Assembly (NCBI GenBank): GCA_002011615.1
Contig: MTOH01000009.1
Location: forward strand, 1 to 64,000
Direction: 5' to 3'
Source of the DNA: Candidatus Hydrothermus pacificus
GTDB taxonomy: Bacteria > Hydrothermota > Hydrothermia > Hydrothermales > Hydrothermaceae
Length of the DNA: 64,000 nt
Positions 8,267 through 17,370 of the stretch are shown piece after piece. A program made the translations under genes and the position numbers. Position 1 is the first letter of the stretch. Each line of letters starts with the position of its first letter. A model generated the notes under the pieces. The model was not told the DNA's origin. It was given only the letters and a program-made list of their open reading frames with translations, and did no database searches.

Positions 8267-9162
8267 TTAAGGGAATAATTTTTGATATAAAAAGGTTTGC
8301 AATACACGATGGTCCTGGAATAAGAACAACAGTTTTTTTTAAGGGCTGTCCTTTAAAATGTATATGGTGTCACAATCCTGAGGGCATTTCACCTTCTAAG
8401 GAAATGATGTATTTTGAATACAAATGTATAAAATGTAAAACCTGTGAAAAAATGTGCCCTTCAAAGGCAATTTATTTTGAAGGTGAAAATCACAGAATAA
8501 GAAGAGAAGTATGTGACATATGTGGGATATGTGACGAGAATTGCCCTTCAGGAGCTTTAAAAATAGTTGGTATTGAGATAACGGTTCAGGAACTTATAAA
8601 AGAAATAGAAAAAGATGTGCTTTTATACGATTCTTCTGGTGGAGGAGTTACCTTTTCAGGTGGAGAGCCTCTCATGCAGCATGAATTTCTTAAAGAAGTT
8701 TTAAAAAGATGTAAAGAAAAAAGAATACACACAGCAGTTGATACTTCAGGTTTTACAAAAAGAAAAGTATTAGAATCCATTATTTCCTATGTTGATTTAT
8801 TTTTATATGATTTTAAAATCTTTGATGATGAAAAACACATAAAATTTACGGGTGTTTCAAACAAAATAATAAAAGAAAATCTGAAATTTTTAATTGAAAA
8901 AAATAAGGATGTAATTGTCAGAATTCCTTTAATACCAGAAATAAATGACGATGAAGAAGTTTATAAAATTCTTGATTTTTTATCCCCTTTTAAAAAATTA
9001 AAGGAAGTTCATATACTTCCCTATCATGATGTAAGGGAAAAATACAAAAGGCTCGGTAAAAACTATTTAATGGAGGAGAAAAGAATTGTTCCTGATAAAA
9101 AAATAAAAGAAATAAGACAGATTTTTGAAAGGGCAAAATTCTTTGCAAAGATAGGAGGTTAA
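8263..9162 (+). CDS. Glycyl radical enzyme activase (radical SAM)
   Basis: A 299-residue radical SAM enzyme that abstracts hydrogen from the radical glycine of the preceding protein. The SAM-cluster cysteines are Cys29, Cys33 and Cys36 (CPLKCIWC), preceded by the family motif HDGPGIRTTVFFKGC. Two ferredoxin-like clusters follow (CIKCKTCEKMCP and CDICGICDENCP), the layout of activases for decarboxylase/dehydratase-type partners, not the short PFL activase. The SFSGGEP-type glycine motif (VTFSGGEPL) is near residue 128. The start is TTG, whose last two bases form the TGA stop of the upstream gene (TTGA overlap), so synthesis is coupled. Confidence 0.92.
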   Translation: MIKGIIFDIKRFAIHDGPGIRTTVFFKGCPLKCIWCHNPEGISPSKEMMYFEYKCIKCKTCEKMCPSKAIYFEGENHRIRREVCDICGICDENCPSGALKIVGIEITVQELIKEIEKDVLLYDSSGGGVTFSGGEPLMQHEFLKEVLKRCKEKRIHTAVDTSGFTKRKVLESIISYVDLFLYDFKIFDDEKHIKFTGVSNKIIKENLKFLIEKNKDVIVRIPLIPEINDDEEVYKILDFLSPFKKLKEVHILPYHDVREKYKRLGKNYLMEEKRIVPDKKIKEIRQIFERAKFFAKIGG

Positions 9163-9163
9163 A

Positions 9164-9517
9164 ATGCACGGAGGAATATGCTATATAGAAATACCCTGCA
9201 GGGATATAAAAAGAGCGAAGGGGTTTTACTCAAAAGTTTTCGGCTGGAGTTTTAAAGATGAAGGAGAAGGTTACTCAATGTTTGAAACTCCTGAAGGAAT
9301 AGGCGGATCCCTTGAACTGAGAAAAGACCAATATCCTCAGGAAAGAGGGATAACCCTTTACATTGAGGTTGATGATATACCAGAGTGTCTGAAAAAAATC
9401 AAAGAATTGGGTGGAGAGATTGTAAAGGGAAAGACAGAGATAAGTCCTGAATTTGGATTTTTTGCAATTTTCAAGGACACAGAAAACAACATTCTGGGAC
9501 TCTGGTCAGGAAAATAA
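9164..9517 (+). CDS. VOC-superfamily (glyoxalase/bleomycin-resistance fold) protein
   Basis: A 117-residue single VOC module with the usual pattern: an N-terminal ICYIEIPCRDIKRAKGFYSKVFGW, a central ITLYIEVDDI strand and a C-terminal GFFAIFKDTENNILGLW strand. These proteins bind a metal and a small substrate as dimers; function varies widely and is not set by sequence here. The ATG follows the activase stop by one base, with AGGAGG as ribosome site. It belongs to the glycyl radical operon and may handle its substrate or product. Confidence 0.8.
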   Translation: MHGGICYIEIPCRDIKRAKGFYSKVFGWSFKDEGEGYSMFETPEGIGGSLELRKDQYPQERGITLYIEVDDIPECLKKIKELGGEIVKGKTEISPEFGFFAIFKDTENNILGLWSGK

Positions 9518-10410
9518 AAACACAAACAAGAGCATATATATACGCAATTTCAGCGGTTTTACTCTGGTCAACCGTAGCATCTGCTTTTAAAATCTCTTTA
9601 AGATACCTTGATTTCCTTGCATTACTTTTAATTTCTTCTTTTATTGCACTCTTTGCACTTTTTATAATTCTTTTATCACAGGGAAAATTAAAACTTTTAA
9701 AAAAACTTGAAAAAAAAGATTACATACGTGCAATATTTCTCGGATTTTTAAATCCCTTTTTGTATTACACAGTACTTTTTAAAGCCTATTCCCTTTTACC
9801 GGCTCAGGAGGCACAGCCATTAAACTATACCTGGGCAATAGTTATAACAATTTTATCCATACCTCTTTTAAAACAGAAGGTAAAAATATGTCATTTCTTA
9901 GGTCTTATAGTGGGTTTTCTGGGAGTTTTAATAATTGCAACCGAGGGAAACATAAAAGAGTTTCACCTTACCGACCCCATAGGTGTTACGCTTGCTTTAT
10001 CAAGTTCTCTTGTATGGGCTTTATACTGGATTTACAATGTAAGAGACAAAAAGGATGAAGTTTTAAAACTTTTTTTAAATTTTTTATTCAGTTTTCCTTT
10101 TGTTCTGATTGCATTTTTGTTTTTTTCTGATAAAAACATTTCCTCCTATAAGGGAATTATCGGGGGTATTTATTCAGGAATTTTTGAGATGGGAATAACA
10201 TTTGTGCTCTGGCTAAAGGCGTTAAAGTATGCAAAAAGGGTATCCCAGGTGAGCATATTAATCTATTTTTCACCCTTTTTATCCCTTTTATTTATAAGAA
10301 TATTTGTGGGAGAAAAAATTTTAATTTCAACAATAACAGGTCTTTTATTAATAATAACAGGAGTTTTGATTCAAAAGTATGATGAGATAAAGGAAATTTT
10401 TAAAAAATAA
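9514..10410 (+). CDS. EamA/DMT-family transporter
   Basis: A drug/metabolite-transporter-type membrane protein with ten predicted hydrophobic segments in two EamA halves (first AISAVLLWSTVASAFKIS, second IGVTLALSSSLVWALYWI). The frame is open and clearly coding well before its first TTG at 9760; starting there would delete the first three helices. Extending upstream to the expected N-terminus (KTQTRAYIYAISAVLLW) reaches ATA at 9514, which overlaps the TAA stop of the VOC gene as ATAA. No ATG, GTG or TTG is available in that stretch; CTG at 9502 is the alternative. The substrate is unknown. The final gene of the operon. Confidence 0.8.
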   Translation: MKTQTRAYIYAISAVLLWSTVASAFKISLRYLDFLALLLISSFIALFALFIILLSQGKLKLLKKLEKKDYIRAIFLGFLNPFLYYTVLFKAYSLLPAQEAQPLNYTWAIVITILSIPLLKQKVKICHFLGLIVGFLGVLIIATEGNIKEFHLTDPIGVTLALSSSLVWALYWIYNVRDKKDEVLKLFLNFLFSFPFVLIAFLFFSDKNISSYKGIIGGIYSGIFEMGITFVLWLKALKYAKRVSQVSILIYFSPFLSLLFIRIFVGEKILISTITGLLLIITGVLIQKYDEIKEIFKK

Positions 10411-10411
10411 T

Positions 10412-10879
10412 TCATTTTTTCTTCAAAATTATGGTTGTATAGATACTGTTATTTGGAATTAAAACTGTATCACCTTTTTCATCCTTTAAAACAGTGTGCC
10501 TTAAATTTATTGATTTGACCTCTCCTTTTTTGCCGGAAACCTCTATAAAATCACCTGTTTTAAAGGGTTCTGTTAATAAGATTAGAATTCCTGCAACAAA
10601 GTTTGCAACAATGTCCTTTAATGCAAAACCAAGGGCAAAACCACCGAGTCCAAGACTTGCTATTAAAGCAGAGGTATTTATTCCGAGTTTTGAAAGTGCG
10701 GTCACCGCACCTATTATTAAAATCGCTATATAAACAGCATCAGAGAGAAATCCTTTTATCTGGTCTGCCTTTCGTGCCTTTTCAAGACTTTTTGCAATTA
10801 TCTTCTTTGTGAAAAATGCGACTCCATAAAAAATTGCGAAGATTAGAAATGCAAAGAGCAAATTCCATAAGAATTTCAT
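10412..10879 (-). CDS. Small-conductance mechanosensitive channel (MscS core)
   Basis: About 155 residues from ATG 10879 (a TTG at 10921 is upstream but less likely). Two N-terminal membrane helices are followed by the pore helix and the beta domain: SALIASLGLGGFALGFALKDIVANFVAGILILL is the diagnostic TM3, then TEPFKTGDFIEVSG and VLIPNNSIYTT. The protein stops just after the beta domain, so the alpha/beta cage of full MscS is missing; short versions are common in small genomes. It releases solutes on hypo-osmotic shock. Convergent with the EamA gene with one base between stops. Confidence 0.85.
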   Translation of the reverse strand: MKFLWNLLFAFLIFAIFYGVAFFTKKIIAKSLEKARKADQIKGFLSDAVYIAILIIGAVTALSKLGINTSALIASLGLGGFALGFALKDIVANFVAGILILLTEPFKTGDFIEVSGKKGEVKSINLRHTVLKDEKGDTVLIPNNSIYTTIILKKK

Positions 10880-10938
10880 AATTTTATTATATCTTAAAAT
10901 ATTTGAAAGACTCAAATACAAAACCTTAAAATAATTTT

Positions 10939-11370
10939 ATGAAAAAATTATCTTTAGTTTTTATTCTTTTTTTAACCTGCACCTATTTAGAGAAAAGGAT
11001 TGCTATAAAGAACTGTAAATTCTACTTCAAAGATGTAAAGATTGAAAGAATTGGCTTGAAAGACATTGATTTAAAAACCTTCATAGAGATTAAAAATCCA
11101 AACTCAATTGAAGTGGTAATGGAAAAATTCACCTATGATTTCTATGTTAACAACATAAATGCCTTTTCAGGAATCTTTTCCCAGAAAACAGAAATAGAAT
11201 CCGGTAAATCAAAGACAATAAATATGCTTGTCAATATTCCCTATGATAAAATCACACAGGCAATTTTATCTTTAATAAAAGAAGATAAAGCGGATTATAA
11301 GATAAAAGGGAGGGTTTATTTCTCAACAATTCTGGGCGAATTTCCCTTTGATGTGGAGATAGAGAAGTAA
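10939..11370 (+). CDS. LEA14-like (WHy domain) lipoprotein
   Basis: A 143-residue exported protein. The N-terminus has a signal sequence ending FILFLTCTY, a plausible lipobox with Cys14. The rest matches the water-stress/hypersensitive-response LEA14 fold: IGLKDIDLKTFIEIKNPNSIEVVM, where the 'K/VxNPN' motif is diagnostic, followed by a beta-rich half ending in a KIKGRVYFSTILGEFPFDVEIEK strand. Bacterial examples sit in the envelope and may protect against desiccation or stress; no enzymatic role is known. It is transcribed divergently from the MscS gene. Confidence 0.7.
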   Translation: MKKLSLVFILFLTCTYLEKRIAIKNCKFYFKDVKIERIGLKDIDLKTFIEIKNPNSIEVVMEKFTYDFYVNNINAFSGIFSQKTEIESGKSKTINMLVNIPYDKITQAILSLIKEDKADYKIKGRVYFSTILGEFPFDVEIEK

Positions 11371-11378
11371 TACATTAT

Positions 11379-11687
11379 TTATTTACGGGATAAAGCCTGA
11401 TGCAGAGGGAGAATAATTTCAAAAATTATGAAAAAACTTATAAGCAAAAACACTATTGGAATAAAAGTAGGACATCTTTTATGTATCTCCCTTTTTCTCA
11501 TTCCATATTCTATTAAGGAGAAAATAAAATAATAAATACTGAAAATGAAATAAGGAATTATATAATTCAGCCAGTATTTTGAAGGAGACTGAAAGAATCC
11601 GAATTTGGAGAGAAATATTGCAAGAAAGGTTAATCCTAACATAATTACATTAGCATGGAGGTTCCTTTTTATTATGAAATTAAACAT
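11379..11687 (-). CDS. Small hypothetical membrane protein
   Basis: A 102-residue protein with about three hydrophobic segments (around residues 14-30, 42-62 and 76-95) and a charged RKREIHKRC linker. No family is recognised. It converges on the LEA14-like gene with 8 bases between stops. Its start overlaps open sequence upstream of the aldolase gene, and no good ribosome site is visible. It is retained because the hydrophobic pattern is regular and no other gene occupies the interval. Confidence 0.5.
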   Translation of the reverse strand: MFNFIIKRNLHANVIMLGLTFLAIFLSKFGFFQSPSKYWLNYIIPYFIFSIYYFIFSLIEYGMRKREIHKRCPTFIPIVFLLISFFIIFEIILPLHQALSRK

Positions 11688-11765
11688 TTATCTAATTATA
11701 AAAGACATCAAATCAACATTTCAACTTTAAAAATTTTGTTTTTTTACCTTAAAATAAATAATATA

Positions 11766-12449
11766 ATGAAAATGATTAAGTTTTCAAAAGTTTCCCAGGA
11801 ACTAAAAAAAATCTCAAATCTTATCCATCAAAAGGGATGGGTGTGCGCGGGTGAGGGGAATTTGTCCGCACGGGTTCATGGTTCATGGAGAATTGTTAAC
11901 AGTGGAGAAATAAAAATTGACTTTGATGTTTCGAAGTTAAATGGAGAATTTATTTTAATGAGTTCAAAAGGTGCAAAAATAAGGGATTTGAGAGAAAATC
12001 CTGAGAAGAATTTGAACTTGTTAAAAATCCAGAGAAATAAAATTTATTTAATCAGAGGTAAAGAGCCTTCAACAGAGTTAAAGGTTCATCTTTTATGCCA
12101 TTGTGAAATTTTAAAAAACGAATTAAAAGAAAACTTTTTATTACATGTTCATCCTGAAAACATAATTGCACTTTCCCATCCTGTAAAAAGTGAAAAAGAA
12201 TTGAACAAGATTTTAAAAAACATTCATTTTGAATTTAAATACACCTTTCCCGAAGGAGTGGGATTTATAAAAGAAAAAGAACCCGGCTCTCTGGAACTTG
12301 CAAAAGAGACAGCAAAAAAGATTAAAAGATATAAGTGTGTAATATGGAAAAAGCACGGGATAATCGCAAGGGGTAAAAGCTTTGAGGAATGTTTTGACAG
12401 GATTGAAATTGTTGAAAAACTTGCAGGAATTTATTTAAAGTTAATTTAA
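11766..12449 (+). CDS. Class II aldolase/adducin-family protein
   Basis: About 227 residues, starting at ATG 11766 (or 11772). The open frame reaches back to 11655, but that part is a non-family hydrophobic extension. Substrate-loop motif CAGEGNLSAR is near residue 27. The zinc-binding HVHPE is near 120 and the third metal His lies in KKHGIIARG near 197, so the active site seems complete. This family holds fuculose-, rhamnulose- and methylthioribulose-phosphate aldolases/dehydratases. Which sugar phosphate is used cannot be said. It stands as a single gene, divergent from the small membrane protein. Confidence 0.82.
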   Translation: MKMIKFSKVSQELKKISNLIHQKGWVCAGEGNLSARVHGSWRIVNSGEIKIDFDVSKLNGEFILMSSKGAKIRDLRENPEKNLNLLKIQRNKIYLIRGKEPSTELKVHLLCHCEILKNELKENFLLHVHPENIIALSHPVKSEKELNKILKNIHFEFKYTFPEGVGFIKEKEPGSLELAKETAKKIKRYKCVIWKKHGIIARGKSFEECFDRIEIVEKLAGIYLKLI

Positions 12450-12500
12450 ATTGTCATCAAACATTTTGAAAATAATAGAAAGTGTAAAGACCTAAAACAT

Positions 12501-14921
12501 CTATTCTATGCTGATGAGGTCCTTTAAATGGAGCGTAAGTCCTTCCACCCAGAAAATCGGTTTGTTATTATTTAAATAAAGGATTGAGGGAAATTTTTTG
12601 ATTCTCCATTTTTTAAGAAGTTTTTCTTCTACTGAATAAACCTTTCCCTTTTTAATTCCTGATTTTTCCAGAAATTCACTTATCTCTTTTCCGTTCTCAC
12701 CAAAGAAAAATATTTTTCCTTTGAATTTATTTAGTGCATCCTTTGCATTGATTAAAGTGCTTTTTGATTCCTCCGATTTTAAATCCAGAAATATCAAAAG
12801 AACCTTTCCTCTTTCAATTTCTTCTTCTTTGATACCTAGACTTTCAATCCCTTTAAAGCCTCTATATTTTCTTATAACAAGCTGTCCTGCTTCTAAATCC
12901 TTATATGGAATACTCACATCAAAGGATATTTTCAATGTATCTTTTTTTCTTAAATCTACTTTTTTAATTCTCACAAAAGCATCTCCTTTTGCGTTCCTGA
13001 ATCCAGAGAGAAGATAATAGATGTCTTTATCAAGTTCTATTATTTGCAAAGTATCCCTGTTTATAATATCGGGTTCTTTTCTTTCAGGATATTCTTTAAA
13101 TGAGAGAATACTGTAATTTTCAAAGTATTTAAAATCCTTTGAAATATTTTTACCATCCCTTAAAAACTTTACCATTAAAAGAGATTTTTCTAAAAGATTT
13201 TCTTTTTCAAAAGTTAATTCTTTCCAGTCATTATCCCAGTATAAAACTCCTTTATAATTCCATTTAATTTTTGAAGGTATTCCGAGTGTTCTTAAAATCC
13301 CACATATTAAAATATATCTTTCAATGTTTCTTGCTTTTCTGATTTCACAGGTGTAAACCGGGTTTAAAAGGGGTTTAAAAAATTCCCTTTGTTTTTCTTC
13401 CTTTATATTATTTTTAACCCATTCAAATACTTTTTTGGCAGTCTCTGATGTATTCTGGCTGATAAATTTTTGAAATTTATCAAATAAATAAACTCTATAA
13501 AATCCGAATTCCTCAAATAATATTCTCTCTGGGATTAAATAATCTCTTATAATACTGTCCGGTGAATTTTTTGAGAGTTCTATTGATTTTTTTATAAGTT
13601 TAATTTCTTTTCTTAAATTAAGTGTATCCATCATAACCAGGTCCTTTGGATGGATATTTTCAAAAAATACCAGAAAATCTTCTTTTTCTCTATCAATGAG
13701 ACTCTCATAGAATTTTAGAATTTTATCCTTATTTCCTTTTGAATTTTGAAGAATCTTTAAAAGCCTTTTGTCCTTTATTTTTGAAGAACTTTTAAAAGAG
13801 ATTTCTTCAAAGTGTTTTTTCTGCAAAGACTTGAGTGAATCCATATTCGGTTTATATAAAGGTTTTTGAGTATCCTGAACAGGCTCTTTTACATAAATCC
13901 AGAGGGAGGTATCGTTTAATTCTTTTTTATCTATTTTAATGATTACTGTGTCAAAATCACTTTTTGGTCTTAAAATCTTGTATCCAGACAAAGAATCCTT
14001 AGATACATAAACAAAGTAATCTGTTTTACCGATTGTGTATAATCTTTCGCCTCTTTTAAGGGTGTCCACAAATAAAGGAACAAAACCAGAGTAGTTGTAA
14101 ATACAGAAGGAAACTATTGCATCTTTGTCTGTTTTAACATAGACCCTGTAAGGTTCTGTATAATTCCGGGTGACATTCAAAATTGTGTAATTTTTACCTT
14201 TTTTGTGAATTAATTCCCCTTTTTGTTTTACCTCTCCAAAAACAGGTGATAGAATCAGCCCTGCTCTTTTAACAGAGTTTCTGAACCATGCAAAATTTAG
14301 GTCAGTGGGTTCTGCACCTCCTATAAAATGCCATTTCCCATCAGCCCATACCTCACACCATGCATGATTGCTCTCTGTAAAGGGCCACCAGGGTGTATAA
14401 GCTTCCCTTACAGGGATGCATACGGTTCTGAGTGCTTTCATAAATAAAATTACCATCTCCTCACATCTTCCAAATCCCCTTTTAATCGTTGCTGTTGCAT
14501 TCTGGTCCCATCTTACGGTTGGTTTATATTCCATTTTTGTGAAACACCATTCGTTTATTTTTAAAATCGCGGATTTCATATCTTTTAAGTCTTTAATCAA
14601 GTTGTAAAGCGTATCCTTATAGATCCATGTAAAATTTTCAAGGGGCTCCTGAGATACTCTTGGGGGGAGAATATAATGATAGAGAAGATAATCATTTATT
14701 TTATCTTTCCATGGAACCCTTTCAAGATTTTCCCTTATTGCCTTTAAGTGCAAAATGAAATTTTCATAATTAAAATTCAAGATATCAGAATGGGAAGAGT
14801 ACTTTAAGACAAATTCCGCCCATTCCCTTAAATTTTCTTTTTCAGCGAGTTTTAAAAGTTCTTTTTTCTTGTGGTTTATGTTAAAATCAATAAAAATTAT
14901 AAATATGAGAAAAAATTTCAT
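12501..14921 (-). CDS. Exported transglutaminase-like protein with thioredoxin-like C-terminus
   Basis: An 806-residue protein with an N-terminal signal sequence. Residues 110-215 form a transglutaminase-like (papain fold) domain with a complete triad: Cys153 (GFGRCEEM), His186 (SNHAWCEVW) and Asp207 (EPTDLNF). Around residues 500-590 a second region (ERYILICGILRTLGIPSKI) looks like a degenerate copy of the same fold. The last 130 residues look like a thioredoxin fold (VLLIFLDLKSEESK, then KKFPSILYLNNNKP) but without a CxxC pair. Probably a periplasmic or surface peptidase or protein-modifying enzyme. Related multi-domain transglutaminase proteins occur in Bacteroidota, but the substrate is unknown. 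Confidence 0.75.
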   Translation of the reverse strand: MKFFLIFIIFIDFNINHKKKELLKLAEKENLREWAEFVLKYSSHSDILNFNYENFILHLKAIRENLERVPWKDKINDYLLYHYILPPRVSQEPLENFTWIYKDTLYNLIKDLKDMKSAILKINEWCFTKMEYKPTVRWDQNATATIKRGFGRCEEMVILFMKALRTVCIPVREAYTPWWPFTESNHAWCEVWADGKWHFIGGAEPTDLNFAWFRNSVKRAGLILSPVFGEVKQKGELIHKKGKNYTILNVTRNYTEPYRVYVKTDKDAIVSFCIYNYSGFVPLFVDTLKRGERLYTIGKTDYFVYVSKDSLSGYKILRPKSDFDTVIIKIDKKELNDTSLWIYVKEPVQDTQKPLYKPNMDSLKSLQKKHFEEISFKSSSKIKDKRLLKILQNSKGNKDKILKFYESLIDREKEDFLVFFENIHPKDLVMMDTLNLRKEIKLIKKSIELSKNSPDSIIRDYLIPERILFEEFGFYRVYLFDKFQKFISQNTSETAKKVFEWVKNNIKEEKQREFFKPLLNPVYTCEIRKARNIERYILICGILRTLGIPSKIKWNYKGVLYWDNDWKELTFEKENLLEKSLLMVKFLRDGKNISKDFKYFENYSILSFKEYPERKEPDIINRDTLQIIELDKDIYYLLSGFRNAKGDAFVRIKKVDLRKKDTLKISFDVSIPYKDLEAGQLVIRKYRGFKGIESLGIKEEEIERGKVLLIFLDLKSEESKSTLINAKDALNKFKGKIFFFGENGKEISEFLEKSGIKKGKVYSVEEKLLKKWRIKKFPSILYLNNNKPIFWVEGLTLHLKDLISIE

Positions 14922-15011
14922 ACCACCTTAACTTTTGTGTATGAAGTTTTAAATTATGTTTAAATTTTAATTATAGGCTTTTCAAATATTTACAATCAAA
15001 TTTACATAAAC

Positions 15012-16544
15012 TTATCTTTTTCTCAGAAACTCCCATATTATAAAAAATCCCAGAATTACAAGAATTACATCAATTGAGAATAAAAGGTAGTTTTTTGCCT
15101 TTAAAAGTTCGGGCATTTTTAATATGAGTGCTGAAAGGGTTATTAAAAACATTATTATTGCAGGAATAAGTGTTATTAGATGGTTTTTCTTTTTATGAAT
15201 AAGCCAAGCGGTTCCTGTTAAAAGAGCAATGGCTGCAACCAGTTGATTTGAAGCACCGAATAAAGGCCATAAAGTTTGCCATGTTCCTGATATTGCAAAG
15301 TATCCACCCACTAAAATTATAATAAGAGTTGTAATCCACTTATTTTTTAATCCTGTTATTTCCTGGGTTAAAAGTCTTGTAATTCTTGTTGCTGTATCAA
15401 GGGTTGTTAAAATAAAGGCATTCAAAATTACAAGGGCTATAAAGGCGGAGTATTTCCCAAGAAAAAATACGGTTTTTGAAAATCCAAGGGAAAACACTTC
15501 AAGGGGATTTTTACCCTGAGGGATTTTTGAAAGACCGAAGGCAACAACAAATAACGCAGATGCTGCAAGAATTCCCTCAAGGAGCATGCCACCATAACCT
15601 ATTGTCTTTGTATCCTTTTCATTTGTTATCTGTTTTGACGATGTTCCGCTTGCCACAAGGGAATGAAATCCTGAGATTGCACCGCATGCAACCGTTATAA
15701 ACATTACAGGGAATAAAAATCCTGCCTTTGATGAAAAATTAAATAATTTTGCATTTTCTAAAGGAACGGGTTTTAAAAATATCCCTGCCGCCATTACACC
15801 TATTCCGAAAAACAGGAGAAAACTTGAAAGATAGTCTCTTGGTTGTAGAAGTATGTTTACAGGCAGGATTGATGCAAAGTAGGAATATATAAGGAGCACC
15901 ACCATCCATATTAAGAATGCATTTTTAAAATTTATTTTTATTGGAAACTTTTCTCCTAAGATGAGAAGAATTGCAAGCAGAATTATTCCAATTATTGTTG
16001 AGGCTAAAATTCCTGTATTTGTTCTGTAAATTAAAAAACCTGTAAAAAGGGCAATGAATATAAGACCTAATGAGGGCAAAACAATTTCAGGCATTGAGAC
16101 AAATGTTTTTGCACAGAGGGATGCAAAAATAGCAATCACTATTATTAAGGCAAACCACAGAAATATTAAAAATGTAAATCCCGCCCTTTTTGAAATGTAT
16201 TTTTCTGCAACATCTCCTATGCTTTTACCTTCTTTCCTTATTGAGACAAACATTGATACAAAATCATGAACACCTCCCATGAATATTGAGCCGAGTATAA
16301 TCCATATTATAACATCTATCCATCCCCAGAATATGTAAGCAAATACAGGACCCACTATAGGACCTGCCCCTGCAATTGATGAAAAATGGTGTCCGAATAA
16401 AACAAGGGGATTTTTTGCAGGCACATAGTCAACACCATCGAACTTTGAAAGTGCAGGTGTTTTCCTATTTTCATCAATTCCAAGAATTTTTGATATAAAA
16501 TTTCCGTAAAATATATATCCCAGAAGAATAAGGATTAAAATCAC
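15012..16544 (-). CDS. cstA: CstA-family peptide/pyruvate transporter
   Basis: A 510-residue polytopic membrane protein of the carbon-starvation protein A family. Diagnostic stretches are the N-terminal NPLVLFGHHFSSIAGAGPIVGP, VACGAISGFHSLVASGTSSKQ near residue 285 and the TLDTATRITR segment near 375. CstA-type proteins import peptides or pyruvate under nutrient limitation. At 510 residues it is the shorter form (Escherichia coli CstA is about 700). The start is GTG at 16544; no good ribosome site is seen. It stands alone, divergent from the natA operon. Confidence 0.9.
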   Translation of the reverse strand: MILILILLGYIFYGNFISKILGIDENRKTPALSKFDGVDYVPAKNPLVLFGHHFSSIAGAGPIVGPVFAYIFWGWIDVIIWIILGSIFMGGVHDFVSMFVSIRKEGKSIGDVAEKYISKRAGFTFLIFLWFALIIVIAIFASLCAKTFVSMPEIVLPSLGLIFIALFTGFLIYRTNTGILASTIIGIILLAILLILGEKFPIKINFKNAFLIWMVVLLIYSYFASILPVNILLQPRDYLSSFLLFFGIGVMAAGIFLKPVPLENAKLFNFSSKAGFLFPVMFITVACGAISGFHSLVASGTSSKQITNEKDTKTIGYGGMLLEGILAASALFVVAFGLSKIPQGKNPLEVFSLGFSKTVFFLGKYSAFIALVILNAFILTTLDTATRITRLLTQEITGLKNKWITTLIIILVGGYFAISGTWQTLWPLFGASNQLVAAIALLTGTAWLIHKKKNHLITLIPAIIMFLITLSALILKMPELLKAKNYLLFSIDVILVILGFFIIWEFLRKR

Positions 16545-16632
16545 TATAAATAAGGATTGTGCTCATTTTGAATTTTTAATATAAGGCAACTATTTCAAAA
16601 AATTCAAGAATTCCTTTAAAATAAAATACTTT

Positions 16633-17370
16633 ATGGAAAGCAAAATAGCCCTGAAGGAAATTAAAAAATATTTTTCTTCAAAAAAAGGCACTGTAAAGGC
16701 GGTTGATGGAATATCCTTTGATGTTAAAGAGGGTGAGATTTTTGCCCTTTTGGGCCCGAATGGTGCTGGAAAGACAACCACCTTGAGGATTCTTGCAACG
16801 GTTTTAAAACCCGATTCAGGAACAGCCATTATAAACGGATATGACATTCTTAAAGAGCCTGAGAAGGTGAGGAAATCCATAGGCTTTTTGCCTGGAGATT
16901 CAGGACTCTATCACAGATTAACCCCTTCGGAGTTTGTTGATATATTTGCTGAACTTTATGGAATTCCCAAGGAAGTGGTTAAAAAAAGGAAAAAGGATGT
17001 TTTTGAAGCCCTTGATATTGAAAGATATTCAAAGACGATAATTGATAAGCTTTCAACAGGGACAAGGCAAAAGGTTCTACTTTCAAACCTTCTTGTGTGT
17101 GACCCCCCTGTTTTAATTCTTGATGAGCCCGCACAGGGTCTTGATGTTCTGGCTGCAAAGACCGTTGAAGAATACCTTTTAAAATTAAAAAAAGAGGGGA
17201 AAACCATTTTGATTTCAACCCATATAATGGAACAGGCAGAATATCTTGCTGACAGGATAGGCATAATAAATGAGGGAAAGATAGTTGAAATAGCAACAAT
17301 TGAAAAGATGAGGGAAGCAACGGGTAAAAAGACATTGAGGGAGATGTTTTTAAGTCTTGTTGAAAAATGA
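16633..17370 (+). CDS. natA: NatA-type ABC transporter ATP-binding subunit
   Basis: A 245-residue ABC ATPase. Walker A is GPNGAGKTT near residue 44, the signature is LSTGTRQK near 138, Walker B is PVLILDEPAQGLD near 158 and the switch His is in ISTHIMEQ near 193. The GTRQKV signature variant and the C-terminal region resemble the NatA/CcmA type that drives ABC-2 exporters for Na+ or drugs. It is the first gene of a tightly packed four-gene operon and overlaps the permease start by ATGA. Confidence 0.88.
   Translation: MESKIALKEIKKYFSSKKGTVKAVDGISFDVKEGEIFALLGPNGAGKTTTLRILATVLKPDSGTAIINGYDILKEPEKVRKSIGFLPGDSGLYHRLTPSEFVDIFAELYGIPKEVVKKRKKDVFEALDIERYSKTIIDKLSTGTRQKVLLSNLLVCDPPVLILDEPAQGLDVLAAKTVEEYLLKLKKEGKTILISTHIMEQAEYLADRIGIINEGKIVEIATIEKMREATGKKTLREMFLSLVEK

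Noticed and set aside
12489-12525. Inverted repeat around the end of the transglutaminase-like gene (GACCT/AGGTC with inner CATC/GATG)
   Set aside because: It is partly coding, has a four-base bulge and no T run; likely chance.
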